Source: JACVRW01 sp963837445 (GTDB lineage: Bacteria > Actinomycetota > Thermoleophilia > Solirubrobacterales > Thermoleophilaceae). From it: DNA of 64,000 bases. Of the stretch, positions 27,179-36,125 are shown piece after piece. Position 1 is the stretch's first letter, and each line of letters starts with the position of its first letter. Location: the NCBI GenBank assembly GCA_963837445.1, contig CAWINK010000002.1:558001-622000 (forward strand), written 5' to 3'. Both the position numbers and the translations under genes were made by a program. The notes under the pieces are model-generated. The model was not told the origin of the DNA and did no database searches. It saw only the letters and a list, made by a program, of their open reading frames with translations.

Positions 27179-27832
27179 GTGCACTACTGCGGGGTCGTCC
27201 CGATGCAGCGCGCGCTCCAGCTGGCGATGCTGGAGGAGGTGCGCACACCGGAGCCGCCGATCCGGTTGAGCGTGATCTTCTTCGAGCCAGGCACCCCGGA
27301 CCAGGTGGCCGCGGAGCTGCGCTCGCTCGGCGAGGTGGTGGTGGGCGTGGGGGCGCCGCTGTCCGGGCGCCATCCGGAGCTCGAGCGCCGGGGCGTGGCC
27401 CCGCAGCCTGAGAGCCCCGAGGCGGCGCACCTGGTGGAGCTGCTCGGGCTGCCGGTATTCACGCCCGCCGAGGACGAGGGCGTGGTGGAGGAGGGCGCGT
27501 ATCACGACTTCCCCGTCTTCGAGACACACGCCGACGGCGTGTTCAGCGCGCTCCAGGGGCGGCGGCTGCCCGCGAAGCGCCATCCGTACGGGATGCAGCT
27601 TCGAATCGAGGAGCTGCTCGGCGACCGCGTGAGCGACGACGGTGGCGACCTATGGCATCGCCGCATCGAGGAGCTCGATGCCGCGGCCTGTGCCCTCTGC
27701 GCCCACCGCTACGCCGTCGGGCACGCCAGCTGGTTGGAAGCCGTCGTCCTCCCGGGGACCGACCTGCCGGACACGTTCCGAAGCTCGGGCGTGATGCCGC
27801 CCGTGGAACGACTCCATTTGCCGCGCGCCTAG
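27179..27832 (+). CDS. DUF429-like RNase H-fold protein (tentative)
   Basis: A 217-residue protein. Several segments recall the DUF429 predicted-nuclease family: VVVGVGAPLSG where that family has an IDAPL-like strand, VFETHADGVFSALQGRRLP where it has an E-x-hP segment, and EELDAAACALCAHRYA where it has a D-A-x-x-A-A-x-x-A helix. The N-terminal strand reads HYCGVVPMQ instead of an Asp-containing GVDGC motif, so a catalytic Asp appears lost. The GTG start (27179) is 2 bases after the dapL stop. The function is unknown. Confidence 0.45.
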   Translation: MHYCGVVPMQRALQLAMLEEVRTPEPPIRLSVIFFEPGTPDQVAAELRSLGEVVVGVGAPLSGRHPELERRGVAPQPESPEAAHLVELLGLPVFTPAEDEGVVEEGAYHDFPVFETHADGVFSALQGRRLPAKRHPYGMQLRIEELLGDRVSDDGGDLWHRRIEELDAAACALCAHRYAVGHASWLEAVVLPGTDLPDTFRSSGVMPPVERLHLPRA

Positions 27833-28791
27833 CTCGCGTTGATCGTCTCGCGCAGTCCGGTGTCCAGGTCGCGCGGCTGGTAGCCCAGCTCGCGGCGCGC
27901 CTTGTCGCTGCGGGCCAGGTAGGTCACGTTGTGCGCAGCCGAGACCATCTCGCGCAAATTGGGCGGCAGCCCCATGGCGGGGCCTATGAAGCGCCCGACG
28001 GGGATCATCGCCTTGATGAGCAGCGGGGGCACCGTCATGCGCGGCGGCTTCTTCCCGCCGATCGCCGCGGCCTTGTCGATCAGCTCACCCTGGGTCGTGA
28101 GCTCGCTGCCGAGCACGTACGACTCGCCCGGTTCGCCCTTGTCGTGGGCGAGCATGATCCCGTCGGCCACATCGTCCACGAAGACGGCGGTGATCCCCAT
28201 GTCGGGGAACGCCTTGGCAGGCATCTTTCCCTTGCTGGCCTGGTCGATGAACTGACCGATGATCGCCCGGTCGCCAGGTCCGTAGACCACGCCGGGCTGG
28301 ACGATTACGACGGGCGCGCCCGCCGCGGCGCGCTCGTGGGCCAGCTTGTGCGCCAGGTACTTGGTCTCGTCGTAATAGGAGACGTAGCCGTCGCTCTCGT
28401 CGCGCGAGTAGGTCTCGTCGACGACCTGCCCGTTCGTGTTGCCGAACGCGTTCACGGTCGAGACGTAGACGATCTTCGCCACGCCCGCATCCGCTGCGGC
28501 GTCGAGCACGCGCTCCGTACCGCGCACGTTCGAGTCGTACATCGACTCGCGCTTGGACTTGGGCATGCCCACGCGGTAGTCCGCCGCGATGTGGAAGGCC
28601 GCCTGGCAGCCCTCCATGGCGCGGCGGATGGCGTCCGCGTCGCCGAGGTCGCCCTGAACCACCTGAGCGTCGAGCCCCGCCGCTTTCTCCGGCGAGCGCG
28701 CGAGCGCCACGACGTCGTCACCCCGGTCGCGCAGCCGCTTGACCACGCGCGACCCGATGAACCCCGTTCCACCCGTCACGAAAGCTTTCAC
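27829..28791 (-). CDS. NAD(P)-dependent epimerase/dehydratase-type SDR
   Basis: A 320-residue extended short-chain dehydrogenase. It has the nucleotide motif TGGTGFIGS at residues 6-14, VQGDLGD, the YVSTVNAFG strand, and catalytic YYDETKYLAHKLA (YxxxK). It resembles dihydroflavonol-4-reductase/hopanoid-associated sugar epimerase-type proteins; the substrate is not evident. GTG 28791 starts the conserved KAFVTGGTGF. The stop overlaps the convergent DUF429-like gene. Confidence 0.88.
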   Translation of the reverse strand: MKAFVTGGTGFIGSRVVKRLRDRGDDVVALARSPEKAAGLDAQVVQGDLGDADAIRRAMEGCQAAFHIAADYRVGMPKSKRESMYDSNVRGTERVLDAAADAGVAKIVYVSTVNAFGNTNGQVVDETYSRDESDGYVSYYDETKYLAHKLAHERAAAGAPVVIVQPGVVYGPGDRAIIGQFIDQASKGKMPAKAFPDMGITAVFVDDVADGIMLAHDKGEPGESYVLGSELTTQGELIDKAAAIGGKKPPRMTVPPLLIKAMIPVGRFIGPAMGLPPNLREMVSAAHNVTYLARSDKARRELGYQPRDLDTGLRETINAS

Positions 28792-28822
28792 GGCGCGGGA
28801 TCGTATCCCTAGACTGGAAGCG

Positions 28823-30112
28823 GTGCAGCAGCCCCCAAATGGCGATACCCGACGCGCGGCTCAGCGCGCGTTGACGATCGGTGTCGGGCCTGGCGACCTC
28901 GACCTGACGGAGCTTCGCGAACTGCTCCGGACCGCCGGCGTGGCGGTGACGGGGGAGATGATCCAGCGCCGTGAGCGACCCGACCCGGACCGCTACTTCG
29001 GCCGCGGCAAGCTCGTCGAGCTGAAGCAGGCGGTGAAGGAGGCCGACGCCAACCTCGTGGCGGTGGACGACGAGCTGCTGCCGCGCCAAGAGCGCAATCT
29101 CGAGGAGGAGCTCGGCGTTCCCGTGATCGACCGCACGGCGATCATCCTCGACATCTTCGCCGACCACGCGCGCTCAGCCGAGGGCAAGCTCCAGGTGGAG
29201 CTCGCGCAGCTCGAGTACAACCTCGCGCGCATGCGCGGGCTGTGGACCCACCTCGAGCGCCTCGGCGCCGGCCGCATGGACGGCGGCATCGGCACGAGGG
29301 GTCCGGGTGAGTCGCAGATCGAGACGGACCGCCGGCTGGCGCGCGACCGCATCTCCGCGCTCAGGCAGCGCCTGCGCGAGACCAAGGCCACGCGCGCCAC
29401 GATGCGCCGCGAGCGCGAGCGCGCCGGCCTGCCGACGGTGGCGCTCGCCGGCTACACGAACGCCGGCAAGTCCACGCTGCTCAACACGGTCACGGGTTCG
29501 GAGGTGGGCGTGCGCGAGCGCCTCTTCCACACGCTCGACCCGACCACGCGCTCGTTCGAGATCTCCGGCCGCCAGTACCTGCTCACCGACACGGTCGGCT
29601 TCATCCGCAAGCTCCCGCACCAGCTCGTGGAGGCCTTCTCGGCCACTCTCGAGGAGGCGATGGGCGCGGACCTGATCGTGCACGTGGTGGACGCCTCGGC
29701 GCCCGAGGGCGACATGCACCAGATGATGGCCGCGGTCGACGACGTGCTCGACGAGATCGGCGCGGGGGACAGGCCACGACTGCTCGCTCTCAACAAGGTG
29801 GATCTGCTGGACGAGGAGCGGCGGCGCGCACTGTCGTTCCGCCTCCCCGACGCCGTCCAGGTGTCCGGGGCCACGGGCGAGGGCGTCGACGCGCTTCGGG
29901 ATGCGATCGAGGCCCGCTTCCTCGCCACGCTGCGTCCGATGGACCTGCTCGTTCCCTACGACGAGGGCGGCAGCCTCTCGGAGCTCCACGACCTCGCCGG
30001 CGAGCTGGAGCGCGAGGACACTCCGGAGGGGGTGCGCATACGCGCGCGGGTGCCGGTGGCGGCGGCGCAGCGGTTCGAGCGCTTCGAGCGCAACGGCGAC
30101 TTGCCGTCCTAG
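28823..30112 (+). CDS. hflX: Ribosome-associated GTPase HflX
   Basis: GTPase that splits stalled or hibernating ribosomes. The N-terminal HflX domain has RPDPDRYFGRGKLVELK and DRTAIILDIFADHARS, then a coiled region with RGPGESQIETDRR. The G domain has GYTNAGKSTLLN, DTVGFIRKLPHQL and NKVDLLD. The start is GTG 28823 (VQQPPNGDTRR), with GGAAG at 28816-28820. It is divergent from the SDR gene with about 30 bases between them. Confidence 0.95.
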   Translation: MQQPPNGDTRRAAQRALTIGVGPGDLDLTELRELLRTAGVAVTGEMIQRRERPDPDRYFGRGKLVELKQAVKEADANLVAVDDELLPRQERNLEEELGVPVIDRTAIILDIFADHARSAEGKLQVELAQLEYNLARMRGLWTHLERLGAGRMDGGIGTRGPGESQIETDRRLARDRISALRQRLRETKATRATMRRERERAGLPTVALAGYTNAGKSTLLNTVTGSEVGVRERLFHTLDPTTRSFEISGRQYLLTDTVGFIRKLPHQLVEAFSATLEEAMGADLIVHVVDASAPEGDMHQMMAAVDDVLDEIGAGDRPRLLALNKVDLLDEERRRALSFRLPDAVQVSGATGEGVDALRDAIEARFLATLRPMDLLVPYDEGGSLSELHDLAGELEREDTPEGVRIRARVPVAAAQRFERFERNGDLPS

Positions 30113-30197
30113 ACGCTTCTCCGACACAAACCGTGCAAATTCAACCTTTCGGGTCAGTCGATTTGACTCGAAAAGGGCAGGGTGGGAGGGTCGCGCC

Positions 30198-31799
30198 ATG
30201 CACACACACGGGTCCGAGAGCTACTACGTCATTGGTGAGGGACTCCTCTCAGAAAGCGTCGGCGGACGCGAGCTGGGAGACGATCCTGCGATCGTCGCGG
30301 CGGCCGCGCGCCGGAGTGCTGGCCCCGCTGCGGCCCTGCCGCCATTCCGCTTCTCCAGGCTGGGCCCGAAGGGGGCGAACAAGCAGCTCGGCGAGCCGAA
30401 TCGCAAGAAGATCGGTGGCGCGATGGCGGTCGGCGGGGGCGGGCAGTCTCAGGTCCCGGCGGGGTTCACCTACCTGGGGCAGTTCATCGACCATGACCTG
30501 ACGTTCGACAAGACCAGCGTCATGTTGGGGGCGAACGTGACGCCTGCCCAGCTGCTCCAGGGGCGCTCGCCGAGCCTCGACCTCGACTCGCTCTACGGCG
30601 CCGGCCCCGGGGACCCGGCGTCCGCCAAGTTCTACGCGGCTGACGGGATCCACCTCAAGGTCGGGAAGACGGTCGGCCCGGCGAAGACCGGATTCGACCT
30701 CCCGAGGGGCGCGGGGAACACCAACGCGAAGAAGCGCAAGGCGATCATCCCCGACCCGCGGAACGACGAGAACCTGGCCGTGGCGCAGCACCACTGCGCG
30801 ATGATCCGCTTCCACAACCGGGTGGTCGACACCCAGCTCGGCGGTGTGCCCGCGGCGCAGAAGTTCGCCAAGGCGCGCGAGATCGTGACGAAGCACTACC
30901 AGTGGATGATCCGCACGGACTACCTGCCGCGGGTCTGCGCACCCGGCGCTGTGAACGACGTGTTCAACAACGGGCGCAAGGCGTTCGAGGTGGGGGTGGC
31001 CCCGACGGCCGTCCCGACGATGCCGATCGAGTTCTCGGTGGCGGCCTTCCGGCTCGGTCACGCGATGGTGCGTGCTCGCTACAACTGGAACGCGATCTTC
31101 GACAACGGCAGCGGAACGCTCGAGTTCCTGTTCATATTCTCGGCGCTCGGCGGCGACCTCGGAGGCGACACGCGCCTCGCGAGCATCTGGATCGCGGACT
31201 TCCGGCGGCTCTACGACTTCGGCGAGGCGAACAAGCCGAACCTGACCGTGCCGGCTGCGAAGTTCAACCGCGCGATGCGGATCGACACCACGATCGTCGA
31301 CCCGCTGCAGCACCTGCCTCCGGGCGCGCTCGGGCTGCCGGGAAACACGGGCTTCAACGACCCGCGGCGCAACCTCGCGTTCAGGAACCTCACGAGGGCG
31401 AAGATGCTGAAGCTGGCCACCGGCCAGCAGATGGCCACCTTCCTCAAGAACAAGGGCGTGAACCTCACGAAGCTGACGAGCGCCCAGATCCGGAACGGGA
31501 ACAACGGCGCCGACCTGAGCGGCCTCACCCAGGCCCAGCGCCAGGCGCTCGTCAAGGACACTCCGCTCTGGTTCTACGTGCTGCGCGAGGCCGAGTTCAA
31601 CGGAGGCAAGCTGAAGGGCGTGGGCGCCCGCATCACAGCGGAGACGTTCCACCGCGCGATGGAGGGAAGCGAGCACTCGATAGTCCGCGACACGAGCTTC
31701 TCCCCAACGCTCGGTCCCAACAGCAACACCTTCCGCATGGTGGATCTGCTGCTGTTCGCGTTCGAGGGAAAGAAGGCGCTGCTGGCGCCGAACGGCTAG
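30198..31799 (+). CDS. Animal-type haem peroxidase
   Basis: The 533-residue protein belongs to the An_peroxidase superfamily. The distal haem motif is FTYLGQFIDHDLTFD, and FHNRVVDTQ and TKHYQWMIRTDYLPRV follow. The proximal haem histidine is in FRLGHAMVRARYNW. Bacterial members catalyse H2O2-dependent halide or substrate oxidation. No signal peptide is evident; the N-terminus begins MHTHGSESYYVIGEG. ATG 30198 follows GGGAGGG. The stop codon lies inside a 14-base palindrome (AACGGCTAGCCGTT, 31791-31804). Downstream DNA is accessory in character. Confidence 0.88.
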   Translation: MHTHGSESYYVIGEGLLSESVGGRELGDDPAIVAAAARRSAGPAAALPPFRFSRLGPKGANKQLGEPNRKKIGGAMAVGGGGQSQVPAGFTYLGQFIDHDLTFDKTSVMLGANVTPAQLLQGRSPSLDLDSLYGAGPGDPASAKFYAADGIHLKVGKTVGPAKTGFDLPRGAGNTNAKKRKAIIPDPRNDENLAVAQHHCAMIRFHNRVVDTQLGGVPAAQKFAKAREIVTKHYQWMIRTDYLPRVCAPGAVNDVFNNGRKAFEVGVAPTAVPTMPIEFSVAAFRLGHAMVRARYNWNAIFDNGSGTLEFLFIFSALGGDLGGDTRLASIWIADFRRLYDFGEANKPNLTVPAAKFNRAMRIDTTIVDPLQHLPPGALGLPGNTGFNDPRRNLAFRNLTRAKMLKLATGQQMATFLKNKGVNLTKLTSAQIRNGNNGADLSGLTQAQRQALVKDTPLWFYVLREAEFNGGKLKGVGARITAETFHRAMEGSEHSIVRDTSFSPTLGPNSNTFRMVDLLLFAFEGKKALLAPNG

Positions 31800-31913
31800 C
31801 CGTTACGGCCCTCCGCTTGGGGCCGCGACGTGCTGGCCGCGGGGCCTGTCTCCGGCAGCGCTCGGCGGCTCGCGCAAGCCTGGGCGGTCGGCAACTGTCT
31901 ACGCTCGCGCTCA

Positions 31914-32642
31914 ATGGGCGTAAGGAAGAGCAAGGAGCCCGACCCGGAACAGGCTCGGCATATCGCCGAGGGAGGTTGCATCCTGCGCGGGGTGGTCGGC
32001 TCCACCGTTCATGGGCTGTCGAGCCCTGGGACTGACGACCGCGACGAGATGGGCGTCTGCATCGAACCGCAGGAGTATGTCTTGGGCTTGCGGCCATTCG
32101 AGCACTGGGTGTATCGGACGCAGCCCGAAGGCTCTCCGAGCGGCCCGGGAGACCCGACCGTCCTGCTCCTGCTGTTTATCGACGAGCCGTCTGTGATGGT
32201 TCGGACGCCACTAGGTGCGGAGCTCCAGACGCTCGCGCCCGCCTTCGTGTCCAAGCGGTCTGGTCGAGCGTTCCTTGGATACCTAGACACGCAGCGGCGC
32301 GGCCTCCTCGGCGATCGGCACGCGACCCGCGCTCGCGAGCTGTCCGCGGAGCACGGCTATGACACCAAGTACGCGATGCACGCACTGCGCATCGCGTACC
32401 AAGGAATCGAACTGATCACGACAGGCCGGATCAGCCTTCCGGTCCCGGACGACGCGAGGAGGCACCTGATGGCTGTTCGTCGCGGTGAGCTGCCGCTTCC
32501 CCAAGTCGTGGCCGACCTCCATGCCAAGGGCAGCGAGCTCGAGCAGGCGGTGCTCGCGACCGACCTCCCAGAAGCCGCGGATCGCAGCACGATCGACGGG
32601 TTCCTCGTCCGCGCATACGAACGCGCATGGTCGACCCGGTGA
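31914..32642 (+). CDS. RlaP-like nucleotidyltransferase (DNA polymerase beta superfamily)
   Basis: The 242-residue protein has the minimal nucleotidyltransferase pattern RGVVGSTVHGLSSPGTDDRDEMGV (G-S then D-x-D-x metal ligands), followed by EHWVYRTQPE, GDPTVLLLLFIDEPSV and KYAMHALRIAYQGIELITTG. This matches the RlaP/PF10127 class seen in phages and bacterial RNA-repair cassettes. No RNA ligase is adjacent. Composition is visibly less GC-rich than the flanks, suggesting transfer. The start is ATG 31914; the substrate is unknown. Confidence 0.8.
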   Translation: MGVRKSKEPDPEQARHIAEGGCILRGVVGSTVHGLSSPGTDDRDEMGVCIEPQEYVLGLRPFEHWVYRTQPEGSPSGPGDPTVLLLLFIDEPSVMVRTPLGAELQTLAPAFVSKRSGRAFLGYLDTQRRGLLGDRHATRARELSAEHGYDTKYAMHALRIAYQGIELITTGRISLPVPDDARRHLMAVRRGELPLPQVVADLHAKGSELEQAVLATDLPEAADRSTIDGFLVRAYERAWSTR

Positions 32643-32690
32643 GCAGGGCGAGCGCAGATCGCGCCCCGTCTTGATCGAGGCCCCTTCGTC

Positions 32691-32775
32691 ATGACCGTGC
32701 ATCAGGCCAAGGGCAACGAGTTCGACGCCGTGATCCTCGTCAACGCCGGCCCCCGCCAATTCGCCGACAACGACG
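32691..32775 (+). pseudogene. UvrD/Rep-type helicase fragment
   Basis: The reading frame around ATG 32691 gives VMTVHQAKGNEFDAVIL, the helicase motif V neighbourhood (TxHxAKGLEFD) of superfamily 1 UvrD-like enzymes, then VNAGPRQFADND. No other helicase motif is found before or after, and the similarity ends about 25 bases before an inverted repeat at 32801. It is a remnant of a larger gene, lost by deletion or insertion. Confidence 0.6.
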
Positions 32776-32800
32776 TTGCTGGCCGCGGGCCTTCTCGTTG

Positions 32801-32846
32801 GGTTTGGCGCTTTACGTTTCCGTCTCGCAACGGAAAGCGCCAGACC
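32801..32846. repeat. Inverted repeat GGCGCTTT...AAAGCGCC
   Basis: The left arm (32801-32822, TTGGCGCTTT, then a 6-base bulge and CCG) pairs with the right arm (32831-32846, CGGAAAGCGCCAGACC) around a loop of about 8 bases. It directly follows the helicase fragment and precedes the MazG gene. It could be a terminator for the convergent genes or the end of a small non-autonomous element. Confidence 0.5.
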
Positions 32847-32903
32847 CCTTCGGGACAGGCCAGCGTTCTCTCGGCAGCGCCGCGGCCCTAGGCCGAGACG
32901 CAG

Positions 32904-33272
32904 CTAGCGCGTGTCGCCGCTGCCCTGGAGCATGTTGCGCTCCTGGCGTGAGAGCAGCTTGGCGAGGTTTTCCTCGGCGATCGTGTCGAGGTCGAGGCCC
33001 GCTTCGGTGGCGAGCTGGGCCACGTACCAGAGCACGTCGCCGAGCTCGGCTCCCAGCGCGGCGCGGCGCTCCTCGGTGAGCACGCCGCCGTCGTCGCGGA
33101 GGGCCTTCTTGACCTTCTCGGCGGCCTCGCCGGCCTCGCCGCAGAGGCCGAGAGCCGGGTAGGTGAGGTTGTCGCCAGCGTCGGGATACACGGCCGTGGC
33201 GCGCGAGCGCCCCTGGTAGTCGGAGAGATCCACAACCGCGACGGTAGCGCGCACGGACGACAGATCGCGCAT
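32904..33272 (-). CDS. MazG-like nucleotide pyrophosphohydrolase
   Basis: A 122-residue all-alpha NTP pyrophosphatase. The metal-binding pattern is LGLCGEAGEAAEKVKKALRD (ExxE) and ELGDVLWYVAQLA (ExxD). Members hydrolyse (d)NTPs to monophosphates and clean the nucleotide pool. ATG 33272 or GTG 33233 (VDLSDYQGRS) may be the start. It is divergent from the STAS gene, with 15 bases between the two starts. Confidence 0.88.
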   Translation of the reverse strand: MRDLSSVRATVAVVDLSDYQGRSRATAVYPDAGDNLTYPALGLCGEAGEAAEKVKKALRDDGGVLTEERRAALGAELGDVLWYVAQLATEAGLDLDTIAEENLAKLLSRQERNMLQGSGDTR

Positions 33273-33287
33273 AGACTGGCCGCTGCC

Positions 33288-33647
33288 GTGAACCCGCTTG
33301 CCGTGGAGCGGAGCCGAGTCGATGGATACGAGCTGCTCACCGTTGAGGGGGAGCTCGACATCGCCACGGCCCCCCGCATGATCTCTGCCCTCAATGAGGC
33401 CTTTGCCGACCTGGAGCGGCCGCTCGTGGTCGACCTTTCGAGCGTCGGTTTCATGGACTCCACGGGCCTCGCCCTTCTGATCAACACGTACCGCCGCGTG
33501 AAGCGCCGCGGGCAGGGCTTTGCGATCGTCTGTCCGGGGGGCCCGATCTCGAGGGTGTTCGAGATCGCCGACATGGTCGAGAGCCTCCATGTCTGCCCAG
33601 ATCGCGACAGCGCGCGCAAGGTCGCCACGCAACCTAAATCAGGTTGA
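33288..33647 (+). CDS. STAS-domain anti-sigma-factor antagonist
   Basis: The 119-residue single-domain protein resembles SpoIIAA/RsbV: YELLTVEGELDIATAPRM, then VVDLSSVGFMDSTGLALLI with the phospho-acceptor Ser58 in DST. Unphosphorylated forms sequester an anti-sigma kinase and free a sigma factor. No partner kinase or sigma gene is adjacent. Starts at GTG 33288. The GspE-like gene follows after 27 bases. Confidence 0.88.
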   Translation: MNPLAVERSRVDGYELLTVEGELDIATAPRMISALNEAFADLERPLVVDLSSVGFMDSTGLALLINTYRRVKRRGQGFAIVCPGGPISRVFEIADMVESLHVCPDRDSARKVATQPKSG

Positions 33648-33674
33648 ACCAACGGCTGCCGATATGAGAACGGT

Positions 33675-35406
33675 ATGGAAGCTCAGGCTCCAGCCGCCGA
33701 ACCGTTCCCCGTCCCAGGCCTGACCCCGCCCACCAAGCGCACCGGCGTCATGCGTCGGATCGGCGACGTGATCGTTCAGCTCGGCTTTGCCGAGCGTGAG
33801 CGCGTGGAGCAGGTGGTCCACAACGGCTACCCCAACGGCGTGCCGCTCGGGCAGGCACTGATCAAGGCGGGCCTCGTGAACTCCGGGCAGCTCGCCCAGG
33901 CGCTCGCGGAGCGCAACGGCCTCGACTACGTGGACCTCAACGTTTTCGACGTGGACAAGGGCGCCACCAGCATGATCGACGGCGCCAAGGCGCGCCGATA
34001 CCGGACGATTCCCATCGCCTTCCTCGCCGAGCAGACGCTGCTCGTGGCAACCGCGGATCCCGCCAACCTGCTCGCGCTCGACGACATCACGATGGCCACG
34101 GGCTACGAGGTGCGCCGAGCGGTCGCCTCGCCCGAGGACATCGACGCGCTGATCGAGAACCTCGGAACGCTCTCGGGCTCGGTCCACGAGATCGACGACG
34201 TCGAGGAGGAGGCCGAGGTCATCGAGCTGCGCGAGTCCGCGGACGACGCGCCGGTGGTGAAGCTCGTGCACGCGGTGATCGCCGATGCGGTGCGTCGAGG
34301 CGCGTCGGACATCCACTTCGAGCCGCGTGCGCACGACATGCGCGTGCGCTTCCGCGTGGACGGCGTCGTGTTCGACTCCACGACCGTGCCCCGCCACCTC
34401 GTGTCCGGCCTCGTGTCCCGCATCAAGATCATGGCCGAGCTCGACATCGCCGAGAAGCGCGCGCCGCAGGACGGGCGCATCGGCCTGTCGGTCGACGGCC
34501 ACTTCGTGGACCTGCGCGTGGCCACACTGCCGGTGGTGCGCGGTGAGTCGGTCGTGATGCGGATCCTCGACTCGCGCCACGTCCTCATGGATCTTGATGG
34601 GCTGGGCATGGGGGACGCCGATCGCGCCCGCTTCGAGTCAGCCATACGGGCCACGCACGGCGCCATCCTCGTGACGGGGCCAACGGGGTCCGGCAAGACC
34701 ACCACGCTCTACGCCGGCATCAGGGAGCTCAACACCCCCGATCGGAGCGATCGTGACCGTGGAGGACCCCGTGGAGTACGAGATCGAGGGGGTCAAGCAG
34801 ATCCAGACGCACGCGAAGACGGGCCTCACCTTCTCCACCGGGCTGCGCGCGATGGTCCGGGCCGATCCGGACGTGATCATGGTGGGCGAGGTTCGCGACG
34901 CCGAGACCGCTCAGATCGCGATCGAGGCGGCACTCACCGGGCACCTCGTGCTCACCACGCTGCACGCGAATGGAGCCCCGCTCGCGGCCGCACGGTTGAT
35001 CGACATGGGCATCGAGCCCTTCCTGGTGACCTCGAGCGTGGAGTGCGTGGTGGCCCAACGGCTCGTGCGCTGCCTGTGCGAGTGCAAGCAGCCCGTGAAG
35101 CTCACGAGGGCGAGGCTCGCGATGAACGGCTTCGACTCCCCGCGCGGGTTCACGGCCTACGAGCCCGGAGCGTGCGTGCGCTGCGGGCAGAGCGGCTACA
35201 AGGGCCGGACCGGGCTCTACGAGGTCATGACCATGACCGACAGGCTCCGTCGCTTGATCCTCGACAGGGCGAGCCACGACGACCTGCGAGCGGAGGCGCG
35301 TCTCCAGGGCATGCGCACCATTCGCGAGGATGGCCTCGACAAGGTTAGCGACGGAATCACCTCGATAGCCGAGGTGCTCCGCGTGGTCGGCAACCTCGAC
35401 GACTAG
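33675..35406 (+). CDS. GspE/PilB-type secretion ATPase with MshEN domain (frameshifted)
   Basis: Hexameric ATPase that drives type II secretion or type IV pilus assembly. The N-terminal MshEN domain (RRIGDVIVQLGFAERERVEQ, VPLGQALIKAGLV) is a likely cyclic di-GMP site. The core has SDIHFEPRAHDMRVRFRVDG, Walker A GPTGSGKTTTLYAG, ADPDVIMVGEVRD, TGHLVLTTLHAN and a Cys-rich zinc segment (CLCECK, CVRCGQSGYKGR). The frame breaks at the CCCCC run near 34734-34738. Removing one C joins ELNTP to IGAIVTVEDPVEYE, giving 576 residues. No other secretion or pilus gene is in the window. Confidence 0.88.
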
Positions 35407-36125
35407 ACGCCGGCGGCGCGCCGCGCGGACGCGTGGGCGGCGTCCTCGAGCTGGTCGCCGGGCAGGCGCTCGAGCTCCACACCGAGCGCCAGCTCGATCA
35501 GGCGGTCGGCGAGCCAAACGTTCTTCGGCAGCAGCGGCCCGTGCAGGTAGGTGCCGATCACGTTGCCGCGCTGCACGCCCTCGAAGCCGTCCCGGCCGTT
35601 GTTCCCGTGCCCGCTGAGCACGCGGCCGAGCGGGTGCTCGTCCGGCCCCAGGTACGTTCGCCCGCCGTGGTTCTCGAACCCGGCGATCACGCGCGGGCCG
35701 CTGCCGAGGTCTGCCTCGATCGCGCAGTTGCCGATCAGCCGCTCGCCGGGCTCGCGGACGGTGCGGAGGTCCACGAGTCCCACGCCCGGCAGCTCCTCGC
35801 CACCCATCTCGTAAGAGTGGCCCAGCAGCTGGTAGCCGCCGCACACGGCCAGCACCACGGCGCCGCGGTCGGCGGCGCGGTGGAGGGCGTCGCGCTTTGT
35901 CTCGGCCATGTCGTGGGCCACGGCCACCTGGTCGCGGTCCTGCCCGCCGCCCATGTAGAAGAGGTCATGAGCATCCGGGTCGAGCGACTCGCCGAGGCTC
36001 GTGGCCGCGTGCTCGAAGCCAAGCCCGCGCCACTCGCAGCGGGCGCGCAGCACGGCGATGTTGCCGCGGTCGGCGTAGATGTTCATCAGCTCGGGGTAGA
36101 GCGAGAGCACCCTCAGCGTCGGCAC
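35403..36125 (-). CDS. gatD: Lipid II isoglutaminyl synthase, glutaminase subunit
   Basis: GatD supplies ammonia to MurT, which amidates D-Glu of the lipid II stem peptide to D-isoglutamine. The 240-residue CobB/CobQ-type class I amidotransferase has the nucleophile Cys95 in AVCGGYQLLGH and the His in TYLHGPLLPKN; ENHGGRTYLG is also typical. GTG 36125 (PTLRVLSLYPELMNIYADRGN) is the start and overlaps the methyltransferase by 13 bases. murT is two genes upstream in the same operon; in most actinobacteria the two are adjacent. Confidence 0.93.
   Translation of the reverse strand: MPTLRVLSLYPELMNIYADRGNIAVLRARCEWRGLGFEHAATSLGESLDPDAHDLFYMGGGQDRDQVAVAHDMAETKRDALHRAADRGAVVLAVCGGYQLLGHSYEMGGEELPGVGLVDLRTVREPGERLIGNCAIEADLGSGPRVIAGFENHGGRTYLGPDEHPLGRVLSGHGNNGRDGFEGVQRGNVIGTYLHGPLLPKNVWLADRLIELALGVELERLPGDQLEDAAHASARRAAGV

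Noticed and set aside
29901..30197. N-terminal extension of the peroxidase into the hflX gene
   Set aside because: The extension reads as Arg/Ser/Pro-rich shadow of hflX; ATG 30198 has a GGGAGGG site and begins the conserved sequence.
31791..31804. AACGGCTAGCCGTT palindrome as an attachment or operator site
   Set aside because: It spans the peroxidase stop codon, no duplicate was found, and it may be only the base of a weak terminator.
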